The notes beneath the pieces were generated by a model. The model saw only the letters and a program-made list of their open reading frames with translations, was not told the DNA's origin and did not search any database. Position numbers and translations under genes: made by a program. From NCBI RefSeq assembly GCF_023100805.1, contig NZ_CP095855.1:7047001-7111000 (forward strand): DNA of 64,000 nt, read 5' to 3'. The number at the start of each line of letters is the position of its first letter. Position 1 is the first letter of the stretch. The DNA is from Chitinophaga filiformis (GTDB lineage: Bacteria > Bacteroidota > Bacteroidia > Chitinophagales > Chitinophagaceae). This document shows, piece by piece, positions 30,944 through 39,677 of the stretch.

Positions 30944-32188
30944 ATGAAAACCATATTCTTCCTGCCTGTTCTCCTGATCAGTGTATGGTGCAATGCACAG
31001 GATGGTCTGTATCCCTATGCGGAAAAAAACAAATGGGGCCTTACCAATAAAAAGCATACGGTTGTAATGGAACCTCAGTTCGATAGTATCCACCCCTTTG
31101 AAGGTGAATATGCCCGGGTTGAGAATAATAAAAAAACAGGACTGATCCATGCCTCCGGCAGAATTGTATATCCCTGCTCCTATAGTGACATTCCATTCGT
31201 TTCTCCCAACGGTATGGCCATTGCCAAAGTGCAGAAAGGATATATCCTGCTGGATCCATCTACCGGCAAACAGAAAGGAACGCTTGTATTTGAGTTGCCC
31301 GGTATGACGCCGATGTCTAAAACGGCTAATCTGTTGCTCGCAAAAAAAGAGGGTTCCGTGGGAATCGTAAATATGACCACCGGTGAACCTGTCTCTAAAA
31401 AATTCCCATATGACGATGCAGAATTCTTTGATGAAAAATCACTGAAGGATTATGTGATCGTTAACATTGACGATAAATACGGCGTAGTAGAAGCCCTGAC
31501 AGGCAGAGAGATCATCCCTGCCACCTACAGCGAAATAAAGGGCGCTTCCGATGGCACACAGGACCTGATCAAAGCTACCAGCGACGATGAACGTGTGGTT
31601 TATTTTGACGCCAGTGGCAGGCCTGCATCAGCAGCAGTTGCCAAAGCAGCGAAGAAAGCGGAAGACGATATGAACAAAACCAGCTCCCTGGGAAGTCTGA
31701 AAGATGATTCCAAAAGAGACCTGCATATCTATAAACTCGCAAACGAAAAATGGAGGATCACCCTGGAAGAACGTATATTCCAGCATCCGAAAGTGCTTGA
31801 CAGTATTGATCTCAGCGGATACACGCAGCTGGAATATATGTCCTATCATGCAGGTCTGGCTAAATTTCCCGGGAAGATCAAGGCGGTGAAAAATGGTAAG
31901 GCAGGTGTGATCGATATGAAAGGTAATGTGCTTATTCCCCTGATCTATGACGACGTGACCTACAGGGAAGACAACATCGGCCACTATGCCTTCGTAGAAA
32001 CCAAAGTAGGCAACAGGGTGGGTGTGATCCCGGCTGAGTCGATGAAAGAACTGAAAAAGCCTGTCCTTGCCCGTGTCATTGATGAAGACGTGAACCGCCA
32101 GGCATTACTGGTACAGGTAGCCAGCGGCACAATAGGTTATATGGATAAAACAAGCGGTGAGATCTTTATACCGGGGTATAAAGAGTAG
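30944..32188 (+). CDS. Secreted WG-repeat protein
   Basis: Signal peptide MKTIFFLPVLLISVWCNAQ, then WG-type repeats with the usual K.G..d..G.vviP..YD pattern: KWGLTNKKHTVVMEPQFDSI, KTGLIHASGRIVYPCSYSDI, KYGVVEALTGREIIPATYSEI and KAGVIDMKGNVLIPLIYDDV. The centre (about 225-260) is a charged helical linker. WG-repeat proteins are abundant in Bacteroidota; their role is mostly unknown, probably binding. It is monocistronic with its own promoter and terminator. Confidence 0.9.
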   Translation: MKTIFFLPVLLISVWCNAQDGLYPYAEKNKWGLTNKKHTVVMEPQFDSIHPFEGEYARVENNKKTGLIHASGRIVYPCSYSDIPFVSPNGMAIAKVQKGYILLDPSTGKQKGTLVFELPGMTPMSKTANLLLAKKEGSVGIVNMTTGEPVSKKFPYDDAEFFDEKSLKDYVIVNIDDKYGVVEALTGREIIPATYSEIKGASDGTQDLIKATSDDERVVYFDASGRPASAAVAKAAKKAEDDMNKTSSLGSLKDDSKRDLHIYKLANEKWRITLEERIFQHPKVLDSIDLSGYTQLEYMSYHAGLAKFPGKIKAVKNGKAGVIDMKGNVLIPLIYDDVTYREDNIGHYAFVETKVGNRVGVIPAESMKELKKPVLARVIDEDVNRQALLVQVASGTIGYMDKTSGEIFIPGYKE

Positions 32189-32210
32189 CTGTTAAACGAT
32201 AATGAAAGAA

Positions 32211-32241
32211 AGCCGGTTCATTCAGATGAGCCGGCTTTTTT
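32211..32241 (+). terminator. Rho-independent terminator after the WG-repeat gene
   Basis: The stem agccggttcat (32211-32221) pairs with atgagccggct (32226-32236) over 11 bp with one GU, and is followed by a run of T's. Confidence 0.85.
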
Positions 32242-32340
32242 ATTTCCACCAGCTTCGATCTGCCCAATGATCAGGTCTTCAACAGGCTGCTGTTATCTCC
32301 TTTCCCTAAGGTATCCCATAAAAAAGCCATCTTCTACTCA

Positions 32341-32431
32341 CATATAACCCATATATAACCCATATCTCTATAAATATGGGTTATATATGGGTCATATATG
32401 GCTTATATATGGGTTATATATGGGTTATCTC
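32341..32431. repeat. AT-rich minisatellite and large inverted repeat (TATATATGGGTT units)
   Basis: About five direct units of the type tatatatgggtt (12-13 bp) follow inverted units. The arm 32341-32365 pairs with 32374-32398 with a single mismatch around an 8-nt loop. The stretch lies in a 410-bp gene-free interval, which otherwise holds only the terminator of the preceding gene. Confidence 0.8.
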
Positions 32432-32598
32432 CGGGAACGCAGCACAGTAGTAGCTTTACAATGACTGTACAGATACTTTATTATGTACATCCTTGTAAAT
32501 TAATAAGCTTCAGAATAAATAAAAGTACTATATCAGAAGTTGAAGGCTATTTTTAGGGTATAGGGGCGCAAATACAGGCACTACCGGCAATCGCTATA

Positions 32599-33213
32599 CT
32601 AATCCTCCAGCAGCGATTTTACCAGCGCCTTCCATTGTAGTTTTGAGATACCTATTGCTCCTCCGGCGCCTATCACTGCGTTACGGATCTTATCCTTTGT
32701 TTCCGTCGCATCCGTATTGGGCACCTCATTCCTGCCGTATACAGTCGCTGTTACCTCCTCTTCATCCCGGGTGATCACAAAGGAACTGGTGGCCTCCTCC
32801 TTGAGGAAATGCGCTGTGCCGGCATGTTTCTGTAAAGGGTGACCTGTGGGCCTTGCTCTTATAAAGAACACCTGTTGCCGGTCGTTCAGTCGTACATCTT
32901 CCATCTGTTCTATCAATACCCAGTCATACCCCTTCCCTACACTGTTGCCCGGACCAGGTATATCAATACGGATATATAAGCCGGCGCTGGCGGGGCCCTC
33001 TACCTCTTCTCCCATTTTATCTACGAGCTGAAATTCTGAAGATAAAGCTCCACACAATTTTCCCCACCCATTTATATGCTGCAGCCTTGTGACAGCACGC
33101 TCAAAAATTGAGATAGCAGCCTGTTCATTGCCGGCCTGCCTTTCTGCGGAGGTTTCCGTCTCCTCGCCTGTATATTGTACAGGAATGAACGGTGCTGAAA
33201 TATGATCTGGCAT
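32599..33213 (-). CDS. Hypothetical soluble protein (204 aa)
   Basis: No family recognised. An acidic N-terminal helical part precedes a central beta-rich part (AGLYIRIDIPGPG, YDWVLIEQMED, QQVFFIRARPTGHP) and a short C-terminal segment with GAGGAIGISKLQWK. There is no signal peptide. It is divergent from the acetate-kinase gene, with 57 bp between starts, so shared regulation is possible. Confidence 0.7.
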   Translation of the reverse strand: MPDHISAPFIPVQYTGEETETSAERQAGNEQAAISIFERAVTRLQHINGWGKLCGALSSEFQLVDKMGEEVEGPASAGLYIRIDIPGPGNSVGKGYDWVLIEQMEDVRLNDRQQVFFIRARPTGHPLQKHAGTAHFLKEEATSSFVITRDEEEVTATVYGRNEVPNTDATETKDKIRNAVIGAGGAIGISKLQWKALVKSLLED

Positions 33214-33270
33214 ACAATTGATTTAGAATAGATACTATTAAAATTTTATGCCAGAACAAACACAGCTGAT

Positions 33271-34485
33271 ATGGATAATACGGTACCCGTTATATTGACG
33301 ATCAATTGCGGCTCTTCCAGCCTCAAGTTTGCGCTTTTCGACCTGTCCTCAATACGGTTGATCAGTCAGGGAAATATTCAGGACATTGGCCGGGATAGCA
33401 GCATCCGCCTGATGGATGCGCGTGGTCATGAAGAACGTGTTGACCAGCCTGTTGCTGACCTGGACGCCGCTATACAATTCCTTGTCCAGCTGCTGAACGA
33501 AAGTTACAGCCCATACACGATCCATGCTATCGGCCACAGGATCGTTCAGGGAGGAAAGGAACATTACCTGCCTGAGCTGATCACTACAGACCTGCTGCAG
33601 GCATTCGAAACATTGATCCCACTGGCGCCTGGTCATTTACCGGCAGAAATAAAGGCTATACAAGCATTTGAAAATGCTTATCCCGGTACGCCGCAGGTGG
33701 CCTGCTTTGATACCGCTTTTCATAAAGACATGCCTTTCGCCGCCAGGCATTTTGCGCTTCCCAGACACCTGTGGGATGACGGTTTGATCAGGTATGGATT
33801 TCATGGCTTGTCGTATGAGTATATTTATCAACAACTGAAGCAATTCGCACCACAGGAAGCCAGCGGTAGCGTTGTTATTGCTCATCTCGGCAACGGCGCC
33901 AGCATGGCGGTGGTGAAGAACGGCAGGAGCCTTGATACAACGATGGGGCTGACGCCCACGGGCGGACTGGTCATGAGTACACGCTCAGGCGATCTTGATC
34001 CTGGTGTGATACTTTACCTGCTGAAGGAAAAACACTTCATCAGTGAACGCGCGCTGAATGAACTGCTCAATAAGGAATCCGGATTGAAAGGAGTTTCCGG
34101 TAGTGCGTCGGATATTAAGACGTTACTTGAACAGGAAGCCAAAGACCAAAGGGCCGCCGAAGCCGTCCAGCTGTTCTGCTACCAGGCAAAGAAATACATC
34201 GGGGCATTAACGGCCGCTGCAGGCGGCATCAACACACTGGTATTTACCGGTGGCATCGGCGTACATGCACCGCTCATCAGGGAAAGGATCTGTGAAGGAC
34301 TTGAGTACCTGGGCATTGCGGTCGACCCGTTTCTGAACGATGACAGGAACGATATTATCTCTCCCTCCGGCAGCCGTGTTACCGTTCGCGTGATGGCGAC
34401 GAATGAAGAACTCATCATTGCACAGCATACCCAACAATGCCTGCAGTCACATAAAACCACACACTATGGCAACACTCACACATGA
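33271..34485 (+). CDS. ackA: Acetate kinase
   Basis: A 404-residue acetokinase: ILTINCGSSSLKFALF (phosphate-1 loop), HRIVQGG, CFDTAFH, RYGFHGLSYEYI, VIAHLGNGASMA, TTMGLTPTGGLVMSTRSGDLDPG and FTGGIGVHAP are the conserved blocks. It makes ATP and acetate from acetyl phosphate. Its stop lies 20 bp inside the phosphoketolase gene, so the two are translationally coupled and form a sugar-phosphate-to-acetate route that bypasses pyruvate. Confidence 0.95.
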   Translation: MDNTVPVILTINCGSSSLKFALFDLSSIRLISQGNIQDIGRDSSIRLMDARGHEERVDQPVADLDAAIQFLVQLLNESYSPYTIHAIGHRIVQGGKEHYLPELITTDLLQAFETLIPLAPGHLPAEIKAIQAFENAYPGTPQVACFDTAFHKDMPFAARHFALPRHLWDDGLIRYGFHGLSYEYIYQQLKQFAPQEASGSVVIAHLGNGASMAVVKNGRSLDTTMGLTPTGGLVMSTRSGDLDPGVILYLLKEKHFISERALNELLNKESGLKGVSGSASDIKTLLEQEAKDQRAAEAVQLFCYQAKKYIGALTAAAGGINTLVFTGGIGVHAPLIRERICEGLEYLGIAVDPFLNDDRNDIISPSGSRVTVRVMATNEELIIAQHTQQCLQSHKTTHYGNTHT

Positions 34486-36832
34486 CCAATTACAAGACAT
34501 CCATGCCTACTGGGAAGCATCCAATTACCTCGCCGCGGCCCAGATCTACCTGCAGGCTAACCCATTACTGAAAGAACCTTTGTCACCCGACCATATTAAG
34601 CCCCGCCTGCTGGGGCATTGGGGCACTTCTCCCGGGCTTAATTTTATCTACACACATCTTAACCGGCTGATCAGGGATATGGATGCCAATGTCCTGTTTG
34701 TATGTGGCCCCGGACATGGCGCTCCCGCTGTGCTGGCACAAACATACCTGGAAGGTACCTATACAGAGACCTACCCGGACATCTCACAGGATGAGAAAGG
34801 CATGAAACAATTCTTCCGCCAGTTCTCTACTCCCGGCGGCATTCCCAGTCACGTGAGCGCACATACGCCGGGCTCGATACATGAAGGTGGGGAATTAGGC
34901 TATTCCCTGGCACATGCTGCCGGCGCGGTTATGGACAATCCTGAGCTGATAGCTGCCTGTGTGGTGGGTGATGGGGAAGCAGAAACAGGACCGCTGGCAG
35001 GCAGCTGGAAACTCAATTGTTTCCTGAATCCTGTACGTGATGGCGCGGTACTGCCGATACTGCACCTGAACGGATACAAGATATCCGGACCCACTGTAAT
35101 GGGACGCATGTCAGACCAATCGCTCGCCACACTTTTTAACGGTTACGGCTATGCTACCTTATTTGTAAAGGCAGAAGGAACGGATGCCATTCACCTGGAA
35201 ATGGCAGTAGCCCTGGACACTGCCTATGAACAGATCAGGGAAATACAGGATAATGCCAGAAGTGGTAAAAAACGCCCGGAAGTACTTCTCTGGCCGATCA
35301 TTATATTACGCTCTCCCAAAGGGTGGACAGGCCCTGTCATGTGGAAAGGGAAACACATAGAAGGCACTTTCCGCGCTCACCAGGTACCACTGGCCGATGT
35401 GAAGGAAGACCAGGATCAGCTGGCATTGCTGGAACAGTGGCTGCGCAGCTACAGACCCGACAAACATTTTACGGATGATGGTCATCTGCTGCCATCATTG
35501 GCCAGACTGGCACCCGCGGGCCACAAACGCATGGGCGCAAACCCATATGCCAACGGTGGGAAGACTGCCCTGCCGCTGGATATGCCCGATTTCACCCTTT
35601 ACGCGGTGGAAGTTACGCAGCCGGGTGTTACCATTGCAGAAGGTACAAGAGAACTGGGCAAGATGCTGAGAGACATTTTTAAACTGAACGCTGAGAGCAG
35701 GAACTTCCGCTTGTTCTGTCCTGATGAAACCAGCTCCAACCGGCTGAACGCAGTATTTGAAGCCACGGACAGATGTTTTATGGAACCAGTGCTGGACAGC
35801 GACGATCACCTGTCGCCCGACGGCAGAGTCATGGAAGTGCTCAGTGAGCATCTCTGCCAGGGCTGGCTGGAAGGTTACCTGCTCACGGGCAGGCATGGCA
35901 TTTTCCCCTGTTATGAGGCCTTTATCACCATCGTGGACTCTATGTTCAACCAGCACGCGAAATGGCTGAAAATGTGCCTGGAAATACCCTGGCGGAACGA
36001 TCTGCCCTCCCTCAACTACCTGCTTACTTCCCATAGCTGGCGGCAGGACCATAACGGTTACAGTCACCAGGGACCGGGATTCATTGATACCGTCGTCAAT
36101 AAGAAAAGTTCCGTTGTCCGCATCTACCTGCCTCCCGATGCCAATTGCCTTTTGTCAGTGATGGATCATTGCCTGAGAAGCAAGAACTATGTCAATCTCG
36201 TGGTGGCAGGCAAGCAACCGGCTTTGCAATGGCTCAACATTGCCCAGGCCACAGCGCACTGTGCACAGGGAGCGTCTGTATGGGAATGGGCCGGCAACGA
36301 CAACAATGAGCAACCCGATGTGGTGCTGGCCTGCGCCGGAGATGTACCTACACTGGAAACTGTTGCAGCGGCATGGTTACTTCGCAGGCATATTCCCGAC
36401 TTAAAGGTGAGGGTAGTAAATGTGGTGGACCTGATGTCGCTTTCTCCCCGCGAATACCATCCCCATGGAATGGACGCTGCACTTTTCACGGAACTGTTCA
36501 CAGATGATGCGCCCGTCATATTTGCCTTCCATGGTTATGTCAGGATCATTCATGATCTTGTACACGGTCGGCCGGATCCTGCCAGGTTCCATGTAAGAGG
36601 ATTCATGGAGGAAGGGACCACCACTACCCCATTCGATATGGTGGTGCTAAACAAGATAAGCCGCTATCATCTCGCCATTGCCGCTATACAGAGAACAGAA
36701 AGAGCGCTGGAAAAAGGAGATGTGGTGATAAATCATTTTGAAGATAAACTACACATGCATAGTATATACATCCGGGAATGCCTGGAAGATATGCGTGATA
36801 TTAAGAACTGGAAATGGGAAGACGTTGTATAA
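34466..36832 (+). CDS. Phosphoketolase (XFP)
   Basis: A 788-residue thiamine-diphosphate enzyme. GPGHGAPA, EGTYTETYPDISQDEKG, GGIPSHVSAHTPGSIHEGGELGYSL, CVVGDGEAETGPLAGSW and the later HQGPGF are hallmark XFP motifs. It cleaves xylulose 5-phosphate and/or fructose 6-phosphate with phosphate to acetyl phosphate, which the overlapping acetate kinase uses. I chose ATG 34466 (MATLTHDQ) over an in-frame ATG at 34403 because the longer form overlaps ackA by 83 bp and adds non-homologous residues. The pair would save carbon during sugar catabolism. Confidence 0.95.
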   Translation: MATLTHDQLQDIHAYWEASNYLAAAQIYLQANPLLKEPLSPDHIKPRLLGHWGTSPGLNFIYTHLNRLIRDMDANVLFVCGPGHGAPAVLAQTYLEGTYTETYPDISQDEKGMKQFFRQFSTPGGIPSHVSAHTPGSIHEGGELGYSLAHAAGAVMDNPELIAACVVGDGEAETGPLAGSWKLNCFLNPVRDGAVLPILHLNGYKISGPTVMGRMSDQSLATLFNGYGYATLFVKAEGTDAIHLEMAVALDTAYEQIREIQDNARSGKKRPEVLLWPIIILRSPKGWTGPVMWKGKHIEGTFRAHQVPLADVKEDQDQLALLEQWLRSYRPDKHFTDDGHLLPSLARLAPAGHKRMGANPYANGGKTALPLDMPDFTLYAVEVTQPGVTIAEGTRELGKMLRDIFKLNAESRNFRLFCPDETSSNRLNAVFEATDRCFMEPVLDSDDHLSPDGRVMEVLSEHLCQGWLEGYLLTGRHGIFPCYEAFITIVDSMFNQHAKWLKMCLEIPWRNDLPSLNYLLTSHSWRQDHNGYSHQGPGFIDTVVNKKSSVVRIYLPPDANCLLSVMDHCLRSKNYVNLVVAGKQPALQWLNIAQATAHCAQGASVWEWAGNDNNEQPDVVLACAGDVPTLETVAAAWLLRRHIPDLKVRVVNVVDLMSLSPREYHPHGMDAALFTELFTDDAPVIFAFHGYVRIIHDLVHGRPDPARFHVRGFMEEGTTTTPFDMVVLNKISRYHLAIAAIQRTERALEKGDVVINHFEDKLHMHSIYIRECLEDMRDIKNWKWEDVV

Positions 36833-36910
36833 AATAAAAACACCGGAATAGGATTATTCCGGTGTGCTGCTTAAACCTACAACTGTTACATTATCTGTAA
36901 TCAAATATTT
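36833..36910. repeat. Hairpin repeat, copy 1 (possible terminator after phosphoketolase)
   Basis: aaaacaccggaataggattattccggtgtgctgcttaaacctacaactgttac... starts 8 bp after the phosphoketolase stop. The first hairpin (caccggaata/tattccggtg, 4-nt loop) is perfect; a second, weaker stem (gttac...gtaat) follows. A related copy lies exactly 200 bp downstream. Confidence 0.8.
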
Positions 36911-37032
36911 TTCTGTTACAAAAGTAAGTGAGCATTTCTGCATAGTCGCTGTACGAAGTCTGGATTTTATTGGACAAATCGCGGTTTTTTCCTAAAACCT
37001 TTTCATTTTCACACATATCACAACTTTGTCTA

Positions 37033-37110
37033 CATGAAAACACCGGGATAGGAATACCCCGGTGTGCTACTTAAAACCTACAACTGTTACACTGTATGTA
37101 ACAAAATCCT
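37033..37110. repeat. Hairpin repeat, copy 2
   Basis: gaaaacaccgggataggaataccccggtgtgctacttaaaacctacaactgttac repeats copy 1 at a 200-bp offset, with compensated-looking changes in the first stem (caccgggata/taccccggtg, one mismatch) and a better second stem (gttaca...tgtaac). Nothing else was found in the 323-bp gene-free interval 36833-37155 except a palindrome at 37122. Confidence 0.8.
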
Positions 37111-37121
37111 TCAATCATTAT

Positions 37122-37139
37122 TAGTTAAATATTCAACTA
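37122..37139. promoter_or_regulatory. Palindrome TAGTTAAATATTCAACTA, candidate MarR operator
   Basis: Two 9-bp arms with one mismatch lie 17 bp after the MarR gene end. The outer TAGTT...AACTA half-sites recur in the gap upstream of the same gene (37626-37643). Confidence 0.4.
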
Positions 37140-37155
37140 TTAGGTCAAAAAAAAG

Positions 37156-37605
37156 CTACTCCTCTTCGAGATTGCTTTTAATGACCATCAATGACCTGGT
37201 TACGTTTTTAATATAATCTGCAGACAGCCCTTTGCTGACCTGTGCATGTAGTTCGTGTATGATGGGGATCAGCAGGTCGGTCACCCGCCGCCCTGCTTCC
37301 GTCATGTGTATGATCTTGTTCCTTCTGTCATTGGGATCTTCTACTCTCACCACCAAACCTCTTTTGGTCAGGTTATCCAGCAGGTAAGTAATGCTTGTTT
37401 TATCCTTATTCAGTAAGTTGGCTATTTCCTGTTGATTGATCTCACCACGCTCCAGTAATGTGTTGATAACCTGTAACATTTCGAAGGTCAGGTCAATATT
37501 CTGTTCCCGCAGCCGGCGCTGTACAAAATGCCGCATAGCGTCTCTTACGACTGATACAGCCTCTCCCAATGCCTTGATATGAACAATTTCTTCAGGTGAT
37601 TTCAC
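37156..37605 (-). CDS. MarR-family regulator
   Basis: A 149-residue winged-helix protein: NTLLERGEINQQEIANLLNKDKTSITYLLDNLTKRGLVVRVEDPNDRRNKIIHMTEAG is the MarR core, including the DPNDRR wing. It lies 35 bp after the TrxR-like flavoprotein gene on the same strand. MarR proteins of this kind often answer oxidants or phenolics and control redox genes. A TAGTT-N8-AACTA palindrome overlaps its promoter region. Confidence 0.9.
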   Translation of the reverse strand: MKSPEEIVHIKALGEAVSVVRDAMRHFVQRRLREQNIDLTFEMLQVINTLLERGEINQQEIANLLNKDKTSITYLLDNLTKRGLVVRVEDPNDRRNKIIHMTEAGRRVTDLLIPIIHELHAQVSKGLSADYIKNVTRSLMVIKSNLEEE

Positions 37606-37625
37606 ACACTAAAATAATCATTAAT

Positions 37626-37643
37626 TAGTTAAACCTACAACTA
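37626..37643. promoter_or_regulatory. Palindrome TAGTTAAACCTACAACTA, candidate MarR operator
   Basis: TAGTT-N8-AACTA lies 21 bp upstream of the MarR start and shares half-sites with the palindrome at 37122. Confidence 0.4.
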
Positions 37644-38558
37644 TTTTTCAAAATCCTCTCCCGCCATCTGGCCATTGCACATAGCACCCGCCTTTGTACC
37701 CGCGGCAGCAGCAGCCATTACCTGGTGCATCATTGGGTGCGCTACATCTCCGGCAGCAAAAACACCCGGTACCGTCGTTTGCTGGAACTCATCCACTTTA
37801 ATGGAACCCGCTTCTTCCAGCTCACATCCCAGCTGAACAGCCAGCTCATTATGGAACTGCATACGGACAGGTCTGACATAAGCGGCCTGCCTGCGATGGT
37901 CCGTTCCATCTGCCAATATGATCCTGATGCCATCGCCCTCATCTGCTATTGCTGTCACCGGTGTTTCTATTACCCTGATATGCTGCTTCTGCAGCTTTGC
38001 CTGCTGCTCCCCGGAAAAAGCGCTCTTTCCGTTGGTGAATATGGTCAGGTCTTTATTCAGGTTATAGATCAAGCCTACCTGATGAAAGGCGATATCATCA
38101 TTGCCGATCAGTGCTACAGGCGTATTCCTTACTTCGAAGCCATGGCAATAAGGACAATGGATCACTTTGTTGCCCCATAATGCCTGTACACCGGCTATCT
38201 CCGGCAAAACATCCTTCACACCTGTAGCGAGGATGAGCTTGCGGACAATGTAAGTACCCCCTCCTGCAGTCTCCAGCCTGAAACCTTCATCTACCTTTGC
38301 GGCGATTACCACTCTTTCCTGTGCAATGGTAACAGTAGGGTATGCTTTCAGTTGTTCCCTTCCGATAGCCAGGATCTCTAAGGGCGATACGCCATCCCGT
38401 GTAAATACATTGTGTGCATGTGCTGCCGGTTTGTTGCGTGGTTCACCTGTGTCGAATACTACTGTTTGGCGTATAGAACGACCAAGTATCAAAGCGGCGG
38501 CAAGTCCCGCAGATGCTCCGCCTATAATGGCGACGTCAAATTGCTGTATATTCTTCAT
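37641..38558 (-). CDS. Thioredoxin-reductase-like NAD(P)/FAD flavoprotein
   Basis: A 305-residue two-dinucleotide-fold protein: DVAIIGGASAGLAAALILGRS (FAD loop), ILATGVKD, a CPYC redox pair in HCPYCHGFEVR, and VPGVFAAGDVAHPMM (FAD C-terminal motif). The NADPH-binding loop is VALIGNDDIAF, altered from GGGxSA, so cofactor use may differ from true TrxB. It is upstream of a MarR gene and probably under its control. A disulfide reductase or oxidase is likely. Confidence 0.85.
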   Translation of the reverse strand: MKNIQQFDVAIIGGASAGLAAALILGRSIRQTVVFDTGEPRNKPAAHAHNVFTRDGVSPLEILAIGREQLKAYPTVTIAQERVVIAAKVDEGFRLETAGGGTYIVRKLILATGVKDVLPEIAGVQALWGNKVIHCPYCHGFEVRNTPVALIGNDDIAFHQVGLIYNLNKDLTIFTNGKSAFSGEQQAKLQKQHIRVIETPVTAIADEGDGIRIILADGTDHRRQAAYVRPVRMQFHNELAVQLGCELEEAGSIKVDEFQQTTVPGVFAAGDVAHPMMHQVMAAAAAGTKAGAMCNGQMAGEDFEK

Positions 38559-38680
38559 TCAATAAAAGTACGAATGAAGGATTTTGCTGTAATAGGATTA
38601 AGTACGGATTCTATAGGACAAATCAAGGGTTATCCACAATCCCGTTCACATCGTTAGTATACATCTGCCTGCATGGAATA

Positions 38681-39673
38681 TCAGAAATATCTCGCACAAC
38701 GCGTATTGTCTACACGCTTGTTGTGTGGAAATAAGATGCCGATGGATAATTCGTGAGAACCACGCTGGTAACGTGATATTCCATTCGTGGAAAGATCATA
38801 GGAATAACCCAGCCGCATATTGTCTGATACAAATACTTCTGCCATAACGCTGATAGCTGTACCGGGATCAACTGATGAAGTCAATGCTGTTTTTCCCCAC
38901 AGGTTCATACCCGCCCGGTAAGAGGCTCCCAGCCACAGGCGCTCCTGCAGCAATACAAAAACATTAAGGTCAATATTGGTCGGCCCTTTCAGATCTTCCT
39001 TGATCATCACTGAAGGCTTCAGTTTAATATCATTGTTAAGATATATCACCGTACCGCCACTGAGATAGATATGCCTGGATTTACGTAAGGTAGAATACAA
39101 AGTGCCGTTGCCAAAGTACATTTTACCACCGGTATAAGCAGAGAAGAGGTCCATAATGGAAAAACCTATAAAGGTCCTGTAAGTGTTGTAATAAATACCA
39201 AAACGGGCATCGGGCACCAGTGTACTTTGTTTGCCAAGCGTCAGGGCCGGATCATCTGCATCCACATATTTACGGGAGCTGCCATCTACTGCATATTGTG
39301 TTATACCCAGGCCCAGCCCAATGCTCAGGCGGCTGTCGTTAGCCATTGGTATACGGTAGGCATAAGAACCATATAATGCAATAGACTCCTGCGGACCAAG
39401 ACGGTCCCACGTTACCTGCCCTCCCAGGCCTACTCTTTTCGTATAGACATCCGTAACGCCGTCCATCGCAACGGTGCCCGTTTGCGGCGCACCCTGGAAA
39501 CCGGCCCACTGCTGGCGATAAGTACTGTGCAGGTATAACTCTTCTCTGTACCCTGCATAGGCAGGATTTACACTCAGACCATTAAACACATACTGACTGA
39601 ACTGCACATCCTGCTGTGCCTGCACAATGCAGGTCAGTAAGAGGGAAATGAACAGTAAACAAGCCCTTTTCAT
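38681..39673 (-). CDS. PorP/SprF-family type IX secretion-associated outer membrane protein
   Basis: Signal peptide MKRACLLFISLLLTCIVQAQ, then QDVQFSQYVFNGLSVNPAYAGYREEL, the hallmark start of PorP/SprF proteins, followed by beta strands of a 14-stranded-type barrel with GLGLGI and YSYDLSTNGI near the end. Such proteins help secrete or anchor T9SS type B cargo. It begins 4 bp after the giant cargo gene, an arrangement found for many SprF-cargo pairs. Confidence 0.92.
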   Translation of the reverse strand: MKRACLLFISLLLTCIVQAQQDVQFSQYVFNGLSVNPAYAGYREELYLHSTYRQQWAGFQGAPQTGTVAMDGVTDVYTKRVGLGGQVTWDRLGPQESIALYGSYAYRIPMANDSRLSIGLGLGITQYAVDGSSRKYVDADDPALTLGKQSTLVPDARFGIYYNTYRTFIGFSIMDLFSAYTGGKMYFGNGTLYSTLRKSRHIYLSGGTVIYLNNDIKLKPSVMIKEDLKGPTNIDLNVFVLLQERLWLGASYRAGMNLWGKTALTSSVDPGTAISVMAEVFVSDNMRLGYSYDLSTNGISRYQRGSHELSIGILFPHNKRVDNTRCARYF

Positions 39674-39677
39674 AATG

